DNA of 64,000 nucleotides from Flavobacterium sp. ACN6 (GTDB lineage: Bacteria > Bacteroidota > Bacteroidia > Flavobacteriales > Flavobacteriaceae), in assembly GCF_002304005.1 (NCBI RefSeq), contig NZ_MRCQ01000009.1:1-64000 (forward strand), read 5' to 3'. Below, in pieces: positions 28,523-36,993 of this stretch. The notes below the pieces were generated by a model. It did not search any database. It had not been told where the DNA came from and saw only the letters and a program-made list of their open reading frames with translations. The translations under genes and the position numbers were made by a program. The stretch's first letter is position 1. Every line of letters begins with the position of its first letter.

Positions 28523-29480
28523 ATAAAAGTCTTTTTTTATTAATATCGAGAAGATTCAGCACTTTTTCCTTTAGTATTTCTGGTTCTAGAATTTTGGCAT
28601 AATCTCCAAACATAAGAAACCATCTCGGGAAACCGCTTTCTATATCTCGACACATAAAAGTCATTTCTATTTGATCGCCAATTTCTTTTTCTGAAACAAA
28701 ACCATGATATTTTCTTTCGGTTGCCAAATAGCGTGCTATTTTCTTTTCAATCAAAATACGGACTTTAGTTGTCGTGCAGGTTTCTGTTTTATTTAAATAC
28801 GTTTCTAATGCATCATGTTCGATTGTAAAATCAAGTTCTGTTTTTTTAATTTGGTGAATACGATCCGTTCTAAACTGACGATAATCTTTTCGCAAATGAC
28901 AGTAACCTAGAAAATACCAATTATTATTGTCATGAAAAACTCCAACAGGTTCTAGATTTCGCTGCGTTGTTTCATCTTTATCATAAGTTTTATAGGTCAA
29001 AAGAATCTGCTTCTTTTCGGCAATACTTTCAAACAAAACAGCTAAAGTGTTTGGAGAATTATCATTAAACATTGGCTCTGCCGTCTGCATAACCACTCTC
29101 GATTCAATGTTCGAAAGCCAGTCTTTGTCTGTACTTCTTAAAACCGATTTGAGTTTGTACATCGCAGATGTGTAATGCGTTCCTAAAGAAGGATCGGTAA
29201 ATTTCTGCATCAGTTTTTCGGCCGCAATAAAGCTGCTCACTTCTTCGCGGGTAAACATAACAGGAGGAAGTCGATAACCATCCATTAAAGCATAGCCTAC
29301 ACCAGCTTCACTGTATATAGGAACGCCAGATGCTTCGAGCGTTCTAATATCCCTGTAAATAGTTCGTAAACTGCAGTCGAAACGATCTGCCAATTCTTGT
29401 GCTTTTACAATCTTTTTAGATTGTAATTGTATAAGAATCGCAACAATTCGGTCAAATCGTTTGGGAGTTTCGTCGAGCAT
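28521..29480 (-). CDS. HTH and WYL domain transcriptional regulator
   Basis: A 319-residue regulator of the YafY/DeoR-like type. The N-terminal winged helix (residues ~5-65) shows AQELADRFDCSLRTIYRDIR and LEASGVPIYSEAGVGY. The middle and C-terminal parts form a WYL ligand-sensing domain (LTYKTYDKD, NLEPVGVFHDNNNWYFLGYC, DYRQFRTDRI) plus the WCX end. WYL regulators bind small ligands or nucleotides. It converges with the DinB-like gene, a pairing often seen for small detox-type regulators, but the target is unknown. The ATG start at 29480 gives the usual start MLDETPKRFDRI. Confidence 0.88.
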   Translation of the reverse strand: MLDETPKRFDRIVAILIQLQSKKIVKAQELADRFDCSLRTIYRDIRTLEASGVPIYSEAGVGYALMDGYRLPPVMFTREEVSSFIAAEKLMQKFTDPSLGTHYTSAMYKLKSVLRSTDKDWLSNIESRVVMQTAEPMFNDNSPNTLAVLFESIAEKKQILLTYKTYDKDETTQRNLEPVGVFHDNNNWYFLGYCHLRKDYRQFRTDRIHQIKKTELDFTIEHDALETYLNKTETCTTTKVRILIEKKIARYLATERKYHGFVSEKEIGDQIEMTFMCRDIESGFPRWFLMFGDYAKILEPEILKEKVLNLLDINKKRLL

Positions 29481-29536
29481 TTTTTTTAAGATTCTAAGTT
29501 TCTGAGTTACTGAGGCACTAAGTTTTTTTGCTAATT

Positions 29537-29544
29537 CAAAGATA
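29537..29544 (-). promoter_or_regulatory. Putative -7 element for the WYL regulator
   Basis: Minus-strand TATCTTTG fits TAnnTTTG, 56 bases upstream of the ATG; a second match, TACATTTG, lies directly upstream at 29545-29552. Confidence 0.45.
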
Positions 29545-29674
29545 CAAATGTAAAAAGTAAAGAGAAATAAAAAAGCTGTTCTAAACTAGAAAAGCTTTTA
29601 CATTATAAGACGAATTAATTTAAACATTTTTTTGCATCTTTACAGAATTATAGTATTAAATTTTAGAATATAGA

Positions 29675-30418
29675 ATGAAACTTCCTTTTGAGTCAGTTAT
29701 TTTTGGTTATGAAATCAATATCCATTTAGTTTTAGAATATCTGGCATTTTTTTTAGGATATCGATATTATGTTTTTTTGAGAAAAAGAACGAACGATACT
29801 ATTGTTTCTTCCAACAGATTATCAATCATATTGGGAGCTGCAATTGGAGCTTTTTTAGGTTCTAGAATTATGGGTTTTTTGGAAAATCCTGTTTTTCATC
29901 TTGATGAAACATCGATTTTAGACCTCTTCAATGCGAAGACCATTATGGGGGGATTGTTTGGAGGGCTTTTGAGCGTTGAAATTGCTAAGAAGGTGATAGG
30001 AGAAAAAGAATCATCGGGAGATTTATTTACCTTTCCGATTATTCTGGGAATTTTTATAGGAAGAACTGGTTGTTTTTTATCTGGAACCAATGAGTTTACA
30101 TATGGAAAAGAAACGACCTTTTTTACGGGTATGAATCTTGGCGACAATATTATGAGGCATCCAATTGCCTTGTACGAATTAATTTTTCTGATCATTTTAT
30201 TTTTTGTTCTGAAGAAATTAAAAAATAGAAATAAAAAAAACGGACTTATATTTCAGTATTTTATGATCGCCTATTTTGCATTTCGCTTTTTTGTAGAATT
30301 TCTGAAACCCAATTATTTCCTGATTTTTGGAATAAGTTCGATTCAGATTTTATGTTTGATTTGTCTGCTCTATTATAACAAAACAATTTTAAATTTATTT
30401 GTAAAAAATGCCAGTTAG
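29675..30418 (+). CDS. Divergent Lgt-like (prolipoprotein diacylglyceryl transferase family) membrane protein
   Basis: A 247-residue inner-membrane protein with about seven helices. It has the Lgt layout: GFLGSR-like first loop, TIMGGLFGGLLS, GIFIGRTGCFLSG, HPIALYELI and FRFFVEFLKP. Classical Lgt moves diacylglycerol from phosphatidylglycerol to a lipoprotein cysteine. Two positions known as important there are changed: the His of the HGGL motif is M91 (MGGL), and the Asn of the RIGN motif is C133 (RTGC, with R130 kept). It therefore may not be the housekeeping Lgt. Its stop overlaps the start of the radical SAM gene by 11 bases, so the two are coupled. A lipid-handling role is inferred. Confidence 0.75.
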   Translation: MKLPFESVIFGYEINIHLVLEYLAFFLGYRYYVFLRKRTNDTIVSSNRLSIILGAAIGAFLGSRIMGFLENPVFHLDETSILDLFNAKTIMGGLFGGLLSVEIAKKVIGEKESSGDLFTFPIILGIFIGRTGCFLSGTNEFTYGKETTFFTGMNLGDNIMRHPIALYELIFLIILFFVLKKLKNRNKKNGLIFQYFMIAYFAFRFFVEFLKPNYFLIFGISSIQILCLICLLYYNKTILNLFVKNAS

Positions 30419-31799
30419 AAAATATACTTATTATGACTTTACATTAAGCCTTTGTCCAGAATGCTTAAAGAGAATTGATGCTAAAATTGTTTTTGAAGAC
30501 GAGAATGTCTACATCCTTAAAAGATGTCCAGAACACGGGAGTTCTAAGGTTTTGATTGCTGACGATATTGAGTATTATAAGAATATCCGAAACTACAATA
30601 AACCATCTGAGATGCCGTATACTTTTAATACAAAAACGCACTATGGCTGTCCGTACGATTGTGGTTTATGTCCAGATCATGAACAGCATTCTTGCCTTAC
30701 AGTTGTTGAGGTTACAGATCGATGTAATCTGACATGTCCAACTTGTTATGCTGGTTCATCGCCTAGTTATGGCAGACACCGAACTCTTGAAGAAATAAAA
30801 GCAATGCTCGATACGGTTGTTAAAAACGAAAAAGAACCTGATGTCGTGCAGATTAGCGGTGGAGAACCAACCATACATCCTGAATTTTTTGAAATTTTGG
30901 ATTACGCAAAATCAGTTCCAATAAAGCATTTAATGCTAAACACAAACGGAATTAAAATTGCAAAAGACAAAGAATTCGTTCAGAGGTTAAAAAGCTATTC
31001 TCCAGATTTTGAAATCTATCTTCAGTTTGATTCTTTTGAAGATAGTGTATTACAAGAATTGCGTGGAGCCGATTTAAGCGAAATACGAAAACAGGCTTTA
31101 GAAAATCTAAATGAAGTTAATTTGTCAACCACTTTGGTTGTTACGCTTCAAAAAGGATTAAACGATAATGAAATAGGTAAAATTATTGAGTTTGCACTAA
31201 AGCAAAAGTGCGTTCGAGGCGTTACATTTCAGCCGACTCAAATAGCGGGTAGATTAGAGAACTTTAACTTAGAAACCGATCGCATGACTTTAACAGAAGT
31301 AAGAAGAAAAATTCTGGAGCAAACTACCGTTTTCAATTCAGATGATTTACTTCCTGTTCCTTGTAATCCTGACGCTTTAGTGATGGGTTATGCGTTGAAG
31401 TTAGGAGATGAAGTTTTTCCGTTAACGCGATATATTAATCCAAATGATTTATTGGATAATAGTAAAAACACTATTATTTATGAGCAGGATGAAGTGCTTC
31501 GAGGTAAAATGATAGATTTGTTTAGCACCGGAAATTCTGTAGAAGCAGCGCAAGAAAACTTGAAATCGATATTATGCTGTCTCCCTAATATTGATGCGCC
31601 TGAATTAGGTTACGATAATCTGTTTAGAATTATTATTATGCAGTTTATTGATGCCTATAATTTTGATGTAAGGGCAATAAAAAAATCATGCGTACATATT
31701 GTCAATAAGGATAATAAAATTATTCCTTTTGAAACCATGAATTTGTTTTACAGAGATGATAAAGTAAAAAGATTAGAAGAATTAAGAACTAACACATAA
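30408..31799 (+). CDS. Radical SAM protein of the MJ0619/tetraether-synthase-like family
   Basis: A 463-residue enzyme with three cysteine groups. First, a rubredoxin-like N-terminus: C16-x2-C19 (LCPECLKRIDAKI) and C40 in KRCPEHG. Second, C81, C85, C88 and C96 in GCPYDCGLCPDHEQHSC. Third, the radical SAM ligands C106, C110 and C113 (CNLTCPTCYAG). QISGGEPTIHPEF and LMLNTNGI complete the barrel; later cysteines (PVPCNPDA, LCCLPN, KKSCVHIV) could hold a further cluster. The order matches MJ0619 and archaeal Tes, which join lipid chains; an earlier proposal for MJ0619 was pterin methylation. Neighbours favour a lipid substrate. The start overlaps the Lgt-like gene. Confidence 0.8.
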   Translation: MPVRKYTYYDFTLSLCPECLKRIDAKIVFEDENVYILKRCPEHGSSKVLIADDIEYYKNIRNYNKPSEMPYTFNTKTHYGCPYDCGLCPDHEQHSCLTVVEVTDRCNLTCPTCYAGSSPSYGRHRTLEEIKAMLDTVVKNEKEPDVVQISGGEPTIHPEFFEILDYAKSVPIKHLMLNTNGIKIAKDKEFVQRLKSYSPDFEIYLQFDSFEDSVLQELRGADLSEIRKQALENLNEVNLSTTLVVTLQKGLNDNEIGKIIEFALKQKCVRGVTFQPTQIAGRLENFNLETDRMTLTEVRRKILEQTTVFNSDDLLPVPCNPDALVMGYALKLGDEVFPLTRYINPNDLLDNSKNTIIYEQDEVLRGKMIDLFSTGNSVEAAQENLKSILCCLPNIDAPELGYDNLFRIIIMQFIDAYNFDVRAIKKSCVHIVNKDNKIIPFETMNLFYRDDKVKRLEELRTNT

Positions 31800-31804
31800 A
31801 GAAT

Positions 31805-32002
31805 ATGACAGCGTTAGAAGTAGGTAATTTAGATGGTTTAGTCGCATTTTTTGTTGCAATTATGGTTGGTCCGCCAATTTTAATGGCTATCATTGGTTTT
31901 GCAATTAAGAAAAATAGCCCCAATGGAGCAAAGGTTTGTTTTATTATAGGAGCCCTATATCTGATTATTGGATTAGGAATATGCGGAACGCTTTTATCAT
32001 AA
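31805..32002 (+). CDS. Small two-helix membrane protein
   Basis: A 65-residue protein with two membrane helices: ~residues 10-34 (LVAFFVAIMVGPPILMAIIGFAI would be helix one, split by PP) and ~43-64 (VCFIIGALYLIIGLGICG). A short basic loop (KKNSPNGAK) joins them. It begins five bases after the radical SAM stop, with AAAGAAT before the ATG, so it is very probably the third gene of that operon. No family was recognised. It may anchor or assist the enzymes. A 116-residue antisense frame here is a shadow. Confidence 0.7.
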   Translation: MTALEVGNLDGLVAFFVAIMVGPPILMAIIGFAIKKNSPNGAKVCFIIGALYLIIGLGICGTLLS

Positions 32003-32034
32003 GAAAAAGCCAAACAAATAAAATTATTTGGGAA

Positions 32035-32068
32035 TAAAAAAGCTGTCCCAAATTGAGACAGCTTTTTT
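32035..32068. terminator. Bidirectional terminator after the Lgt-like/radical SAM operon
   Basis: AAAAAGCTGTC (from 32037) pairs with GACAGCTTTTT (to 32067), A run left and T run right. It ends the plus-strand operon and may end the barrel gene on the minus strand. Confidence 0.85.
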
Positions 32069-32089
32069 ATAAGTAAATAGCAGGACGAT

Positions 32090-32707
32090 TTAGAATCTGT
32101 ACAAAAGACCAAATTGCGGTTGATCGAAGATATTTTCAAATAAATTAATATTTAATTGGAAAGTATCAGATGATGGTCCGTCTTCTGGAGAAACACTGTT
32201 GTAAGACAGCATATTTGCTAATACAAAAGTTACAGCAATGTTTTTAGTAACAAAATAGTTTAATCCCACAGTAATATCAGCAGTTAAACTGTTATCAGTA
32301 TCACTTCCAACATTTGGAATATCAGTTTTGTTTCTTCCAAATCCTAAACCAGCTTCAGCATAAGTTTTTAAACGTTTTTTGTCTAATTCTAAGAAATAGT
32401 AACGAGCAAAAGCACCAACTCCAAAAACATTAGTTTCTACTTGTGTAGTTTCTACTTTATTGCTTGCATAATTTAGTTTAGCTCCTACTGCAAATTTATC
32501 ATTTAGTAAATAGCCAAACTTTGGGCTGAAGCCGTAATAGTCCGCATCACCACCTGTGCTAATTTTGATCGAACCTTCAAGAAACATATCACCGCTTTGA
32601 AAAGTTACGCCTTTTGCTGAGTTCATTTCCGAATCAACTTCTTCTTGTTGTGCGTTAGCAAATGAGAAAGTTAACATCGATAAAAGAATAAAAAATTTAG
32701 TTTTCAT
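32090..32707 (-). CDS. Outer-membrane beta-barrel protein
   Basis: A 205-residue protein with signal peptide MKTKFFILLSMLTFSFANAQ. The mature part alternates polar and hydrophobic residues in strands (YYGFSPKFGYLLNDKFAVGAKLNY, FGVGAFARYYFLEL, TYAEAGLGFGRNK, LTADITVGLNYFVTKN) and ends in the aromatic LLYRF, as small barrel proteins do. It fits the OmpW/OmpX-like or 'outer membrane protein beta-barrel' group. Its role may be structural or a small pore; the sequence does not say. It converges with the radical SAM operon and lies downstream of lepA. Confidence 0.8.
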   Translation of the reverse strand: MKTKFFILLSMLTFSFANAQQEEVDSEMNSAKGVTFQSGDMFLEGSIKISTGGDADYYGFSPKFGYLLNDKFAVGAKLNYASNKVETTQVETNVFGVGAFARYYFLELDKKRLKTYAEAGLGFGRNKTDIPNVGSDTDNSLTADITVGLNYFVTKNIAVTFVLANMLSYNSVSPEDGPSSDTFQLNINLFENIFDQPQFGLLYRF

Positions 32708-32910
32708 AATAATAATTTTAAGTTGTAAGATTAAAGTTATATTTAAAAATCTAGAAATTTTAGAATCTAAATCGAATGCATCAACAATGAATCAATTGAG
32801 TTAAAAAACATACAATTTTATAAGTATTTACTTGTTTAATTATGATGTTAAATTTAAGTTTTAGGGTATAAAGCCAAGTGTTTATTGAGAACTAATTCTT
32901 AAAAAAATAA

Positions 32911-32940
32911 AAAACCCGATAACGAAAGTTATCGGGTTTT
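32911..32940 (-). terminator. Terminator after lepA
   Basis: Perfect 13-bp stem (32911-32923 with 32928-32940) closed by a GAAA/TTTC loop. On the minus strand it is followed by a T-rich run, about 40 bases after the lepA stop. Confidence 0.88.
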
Positions 32941-32980
32941 AATCTATATTTTGGGTTCTTTATTCTATTTTCTAAAAAAC

Positions 32981-34777
32981 TTAATCATTCAATTTCAAAA
33001 CAGCCATAAAAGCTTCTTGCGGAATCTCAACGTTTCCTACCTGACGCATACGTTTTTTACCTTTTTTCTGTTTTTCCAGCAATTTACGCTTACGCGAAAT
33101 ATCTCCACCGTAACATTTTGCGGTAACGTCTTTACGAAGAGCTTTAATCGTTTCACGAGCGATAATTTTTGCTCCAATTGCAGCCTGAATAGGAATGTCA
33201 AATTGCTGTCTCGGAATCAATTCGCGTAATTTCTCGGTCATTTTTTTACCGATATTGTAGGCGTTATCTTCGTGAATTAAGGCTGAAAGTGCATCAACTG
33301 TTTGTGCATTTAAAAGGACATCCAGTTTTACTAATTTAGAAGTACGCATTCCAATTGGAGAGTAATCAAAAGAAGCATAACCTTTAGAAACCGTTTTTAA
33401 ACGATCGTAAAAGTCAAATACAATTTCTGCTAAAGGCATATCAAAATTCAATTCAACACGTTCTGTTGTCAAATACGTTTGATTGGTAATTTGTCCACGT
33501 TTTTCGATACATAAACTCATTACGTTTCCTACGAAATCAGCTTTTGTAATAATAGTAGCTTTAATAAATGGTTCTTCAACTCTATCTAAACGAGAAGGTT
33601 CAGGTAAATCAGAAGGATTGTTTACCACAAATGCAGTTTCAGGGTCTTTTTTGGTGTAAGCCAAATACGAAACGTTAGGAACCGTAGTAATTACAGTCAT
33701 GTCGAACTCACGCTCTAAACGTTCCTGAATAATTTCCATGTGCAGCATTCCTAAGAATCCGCATCGGAAACCAAATCCTAACGCTGCAGAACTTTCTGGC
33801 GTAAAAACTAAAGATGCATCATTCAATTGCAATTTTTCCATAGAAGAACGCAAATCTTCATAATCTTCCGTATCAACTGGATAAATTCCAGCAAATACCA
33901 TTGGTTTTACATCCTCAAAACCAGTAATCATATTCGTTGTCGGCGTTTTGGCATCGGTTAGAGTATCTCCAACTTTTACTTCTTTCGCTTCTTTAATTCC
34001 AGAAATCAAATAACCAACATCTCCGCTGGAAATTACGTTTTTCGGAACTTGGTTTAATTTTAAAGTTCCAATTTCGTCAGCAAAATATTCATTGCCCGTA
34101 GCCATGAATTTAATTTTCTGACCTTTTTTGATTTCACCATTTACAACTCTAAATATTACTTCGATTCCACGAAACGGATTGTAAACCGAGTCAAAAATCA
34201 AAGCTTGTAAAGGTTCGTCTGGGTTTCCTTTTGGAGCAGGAATTTTTTCGATAATAGCGGCAAGAATGTTCTCAACACCAAAACCTGTTTTTCCAGAGGC
34301 ATGAATAATATCTTCTAATTTACAACCTAATAAATCGATAATATCATCACTAACTTCTTCTGGGTTCGCACTTGGTAAATCGACTTTATTTAAAACCGGA
34401 ATGATTTCTAAGTCGTTTTCAAGTGCTAAATATAAGTTTGAAATCGTTTGTGCCTGAATACTTTGTGCAGCATCTACAATCAATAAAGCTCCTTCGCAGG
34501 CAGCAATAGATCTAGAAACTTCATATGAAAAATCTACGTGGCCTGGAGTATCAATTAAATTCAGGATGTACTCTTCACCTTTATAAGTGTATTCCATCTG
34601 AATGGCATGACTTTTAATAGTAATACCACGCTCACGTTCCAGGTCCATGTTGTCAAGCAATTGCGCTTTTTCTTCACGAGCTGTAACGGTTTGTGTTGCG
34701 CCTAATAATCTGTCCGCCAATGTACTTTTACCGTGGTCAATGTGTGCAATAATGCAAAAGTTACGTATCTTCTTCAT
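32981..34777 (-). CDS. lepA: Elongation factor 4 (LepA), translational GTPase
   Basis: A 598-residue ribosome-binding GTPase. The G1 motif is [15 protein letters not shown] (residues ~9-23), G2 region [10 protein letters not shown]3 DTPGHVDFS, and G4 NKVDLP. EF-G-like domains follow, and the C-terminal LepA-specific domain has the [54 protein letters not shown] (shortened here) and [14 protein letters not shown] blocks. Length is normal (~600). A TAnnTTTG element lies ~95 bases upstream. It is single, with a terminator behind it. Confidence 0.97.
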   Translation of the reverse strand: MKKIRNFCIIAHIDHGKSTLADRLLGATQTVTAREEKAQLLDNMDLERERGITIKSHAIQMEYTYKGEEYILNLIDTPGHVDFSYEVSRSIAACEGALLIVDAAQSIQAQTISNLYLALENDLEIIPVLNKVDLPSANPEEVSDDIIDLLGCKLEDIIHASGKTGFGVENILAAIIEKIPAPKGNPDEPLQALIFDSVYNPFRGIEVIFRVVNGEIKKGQKIKFMATGNEYFADEIGTLKLNQVPKNVISSGDVGYLISGIKEAKEVKVGDTLTDAKTPTTNMITGFEDVKPMVFAGIYPVDTEDYEDLRSSMEKLQLNDASLVFTPESSAALGFGFRCGFLGMLHMEIIQERLEREFDMTVITTVPNVSYLAYTKKDPETAFVVNNPSDLPEPSRLDRVEEPFIKATIITKADFVGNVMSLCIEKRGQITNQTYLTTERVELNFDMPLAEIVFDFYDRLKTVSKGYASFDYSPIGMRTSKLVKLDVLLNAQTVDALSALIHEDNAYNIGKKMTEKLRELIPRQQFDIPIQAAIGAKIIARETIKALRKDVTAKCYGGDISRKRKLLEKQKKGKKRMRQVGNVEIPQEAFMAVLKLND

Positions 34778-34867
34778 TTTTATATATCAGTTCTCTAAAC
34801 GAGTTTAAGTATTTTTTGGGTGTAAAATAACGCCAAAGCAATTGCTTTAAAGCATGTTATTAAGGCG

Positions 34868-34875
34868 CAAAGATA
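34868..34875 (-). promoter_or_regulatory. Putative -7 element for lepA
   Basis: Minus-strand TATCTTTG fits TAnnTTTG. The leader to the ATG at 34777 would be ~85 bases and contains the palindrome AAAGCAATTGCTTT. Confidence 0.45.
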
Positions 34876-34940
34876 GCGCAAAGTTTTGGATTCTGGAATG
34901 TTGATCTACGATAGTTGATGGTTGTGAATTAAAAACAGGT

Positions 34941-35642
34941 TTAAAATTCAAAATTGACTCCTTTTTCTGTTAATTTCTTATACATTTCTGCATCAAATTT
35001 ATAAAGTTTAGCCGCTCTGTGCGAAACGTCTTTTTGCTTTTCATCCAGTGCTGTCAGCAGTTTCATGTGGAGAATTTTTCGTCTGAAATTGGATTTGTCC
35101 AATTCGATTCCTAAAATTTCTTCGTACAAATGCATTAGCTGTAAAAGGGTGAACTTTTCTGGTAATAAATTGAAACCAATTGGTGCCTGACGAACTCTGT
35201 TTCGCAATTGCAATAAACTGAAATCCAGAATTTCGTTATGGTCAAAAATCAAATCCGGAATCTCATTTATTTTATACCATTTTGCTTCGATAACTCGTAA
35301 ACTGGCTTTAATATTATAGTCCTCTCTGTTGACCAAAGTGTAATAACCAATAGTAACCACACGTCTTTCAAGAACACGATTCGGGTTTGTAAAAGCTTTT
35401 AACTGCTCCAAATAAATGTTTTCAAGACCCGTAAGTTCTTGTAAAATGCGCTGGGCGGCATCATCGGCACTTTCGTCTATTTGAAGCCATCCGCCAAGAA
35501 GTCCCCATTTGCCTTTACTTTCGCCTTGGGCATGCTGCACTAAGAGAACTTCGAGACTCTCTTTATTAAATCCGAAGAAAACGCAGTCAATTGTGATTCC
35601 GTCTACGGCTGGTTTGTGATAATTAGTAGTTGTTTCTGTCAA
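34941..35642 (-). CDS. NrtR/AraR-like regulator with decayed Nudix domain (copy 1)
   Basis: A 233-residue protein. Residues ~15-150 are a Nudix fold (ITIDCVFFGFNKESLEVLLVQ, KWGLLGGW), but the Nudix box reads RILQELTGL where an active enzyme has REUxEExGU, so two catalytic Glu are missing. Residues ~155-230 form a winged helix (FTLLQLMHLYEEILGIELD, NFRRKIL, DVSHRAAKLYKFD). This is the NrtR-like regulator build; in Bacteroides a member (AraR) controls arabinose use. It is a paralog of the next gene, 55 bases away in the same direction, and lies beside a sugar-use locus, so sensing a sugar or its phosphate is likely but inferred. Confidence 0.82.
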   Translation of the reverse strand: MTETTTNYHKPAVDGITIDCVFFGFNKESLEVLLVQHAQGESKGKWGLLGGWLQIDESADDAAQRILQELTGLENIYLEQLKAFTNPNRVLERRVVTIGYYTLVNREDYNIKASLRVIEAKWYKINEIPDLIFDHNEILDFSLLQLRNRVRQAPIGFNLLPEKFTLLQLMHLYEEILGIELDKSNFRRKILHMKLLTALDEKQKDVSHRAAKLYKFDAEMYKKLTEKGVNFEF

Positions 35643-35697
35643 TTTATTATGTTGTTTCGAAGTGCAAAAGCGTTTTTTATTAATTTTTATATGAAAA

Positions 35698-36414
35698 TCA
35701 GAATTCGAAATTAAATCCCTTTTCAGTCAATTTTTTATAGATTTCAGGATCAAACTTATACAATTGAGCTGCTCTATGCGATACATCCTGCTGTTTTTCA
35801 TCTAAAGCGGCTAGAAGTTTCATATGGAGAATTTTTCTTCTAAAGTTTGGTTTGTCCATTCCAACACCTAAAATTTCTTCATATAACTGCATCAATTGTA
35901 ATAAAGTGAATTTTTCTGGAAGCAGATTAAATCCAATTGGTGTTTGGCGGACTTTATTTCGAAGATGTTTTAAGCTGTAATTCAGAATTTCATTATGGTC
36001 ATAAATCAAATCTGGGATATTATTTATTTTGTACCATTTCGCATCCGAAGCTGTAAAACCGGCCTTAATATTATAATCTTCTCTTTTTACTAATGCATAA
36101 TAGCCGATAGTAATTACACGTCGCAGCGGAAAACGATCTGGATCTCCAAATGCTTTCAGCTGTTCAAGATAAATATTGTCAAGACCCGTAAGTTCGTTCA
36201 ATAAGCGATGCGCGGCATTGTCTGTACTTTCTTTTTTATAAATCCATCCCCCTGGAAGACCCCACTTTCCTTTGCTGATACCCTCACCGTGCTGCACCAA
36301 AAGTACTTCCAGACTGCCTTTGTCAAAACCAAAAATGACACAGTCAATCGTGATCGCATTCATGGCACTCTGTTCGTTTTTTGAAGCAGTTCTGTCATCT
36401 ACATTTTCAACCAT
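35698..36414 (-). CDS. NrtR/AraR-like regulator with decayed Nudix domain (copy 2)
   Basis: A 238-residue paralog of the previous entry, strongly alike over most of its length (for example shared IGYYxLVxREDYNIKA and GFNLLPEKFTLLQLM). The Nudix box is again decayed (HRLLNELTGL), so catalysis is unlikely and the fold probably binds a ligand. The C-terminal winged helix is kept (DVSHRAAQLYKFDPEIYKKL). It is read first of the two, leftward from 36414, divergent from the susC gene across a 580-base gap, the usual place for a local regulator of that operon. Which copy controls the sugar genes cannot be told. Confidence 0.82.
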   Translation of the reverse strand: MVENVDDRTASKNEQSAMNAITIDCVIFGFDKGSLEVLLVQHGEGISKGKWGLPGGWIYKKESTDNAAHRLLNELTGLDNIYLEQLKAFGDPDRFPLRRVITIGYYALVKREDYNIKAGFTASDAKWYKINNIPDLIYDHNEILNYSLKHLRNKVRQTPIGFNLLPEKFTLLQLMQLYEEILGVGMDKPNFRRKILHMKLLAALDEKQQDVSHRAAQLYKFDPEIYKKLTEKGFNFEF

Positions 36415-36637
36415 ATTCTAGATAAATTTTGACAAATTAAATAAATAAAATGATTACGAGCCTTCTTAAAAGCTTTATATTTTTTTTAACGAAACAAGAT
36501 TTTGATAATCAGTGAATTAAAAATGTGCTAAAATATGCCTTAAAACATATCGATTTTTAAATGTCTGATTGTCAATTTTATAAATCGTTGTTTTTTCTAT
36601 ATTTTTTATTTCAATTTCAATTCTCTTTTTACATCAT

Positions 36638-36663
36638 TGATAAAAATGAATTACTATTTATCA
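36638..36663. promoter_or_regulatory. Possible operator palindrome upstream of susC
   Basis: Inverted repeat TGATAAA (36638-36644) and TTTATCA (36657-36663), centred ~40 bases upstream of the putative -33 element. It is a candidate binding site for the divergent NrtR-like proteins, by position only. Confidence 0.25.
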
Positions 36664-36689
36664 GAATTGAAAAAAAATAACCCTAATAT

Positions 36690-36721
36690 TTTGTTAATAT
36701 AGAAAATTTGTTTTACACTTG
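36690..36721 (+). promoter_or_regulatory. Putative promoter of the susC operon
   Basis: TTTG (36690-36693), a 20-base spacer, then TACACTTG (36714-36721; one mismatch to TAnnTTTG). The leader would be ~265 bases and holds two copies of ACTTAAACTTA (near 36787 and 36969). The rest of the 580-base gap shows no gene. Confidence 0.5.
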
Positions 36722-36993
36722 TAGTCAAATTTACCATAAGATAAATTCAAATTGACTATAAGTAAAAAAGGCAAAGCTACGACTTAACTTAAACTTACCA
36801 CAAATGTTTTTTCTAGAAATTGATTTTAAATCGATTTTGATGTTTAAAAAATAGCTGCTTATAGTCTGCAAGTACTAAATGTTGGAAATGAGATTCAGGC
36901 CCTCATTTTTTGCATGACCTGCTTGGGAAGTTTTCCAGATTTCTCTTAGGGTAAAAATTACTAACTATAACTTAAACTTAATCAATTCTTATT

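Noticed and set aside
31789..32139. 116-residue minus-strand frame over the two-helix protein and the terminator
   Set aside because: It crosses a strong bidirectional terminator and two real gene ends and has no domain.
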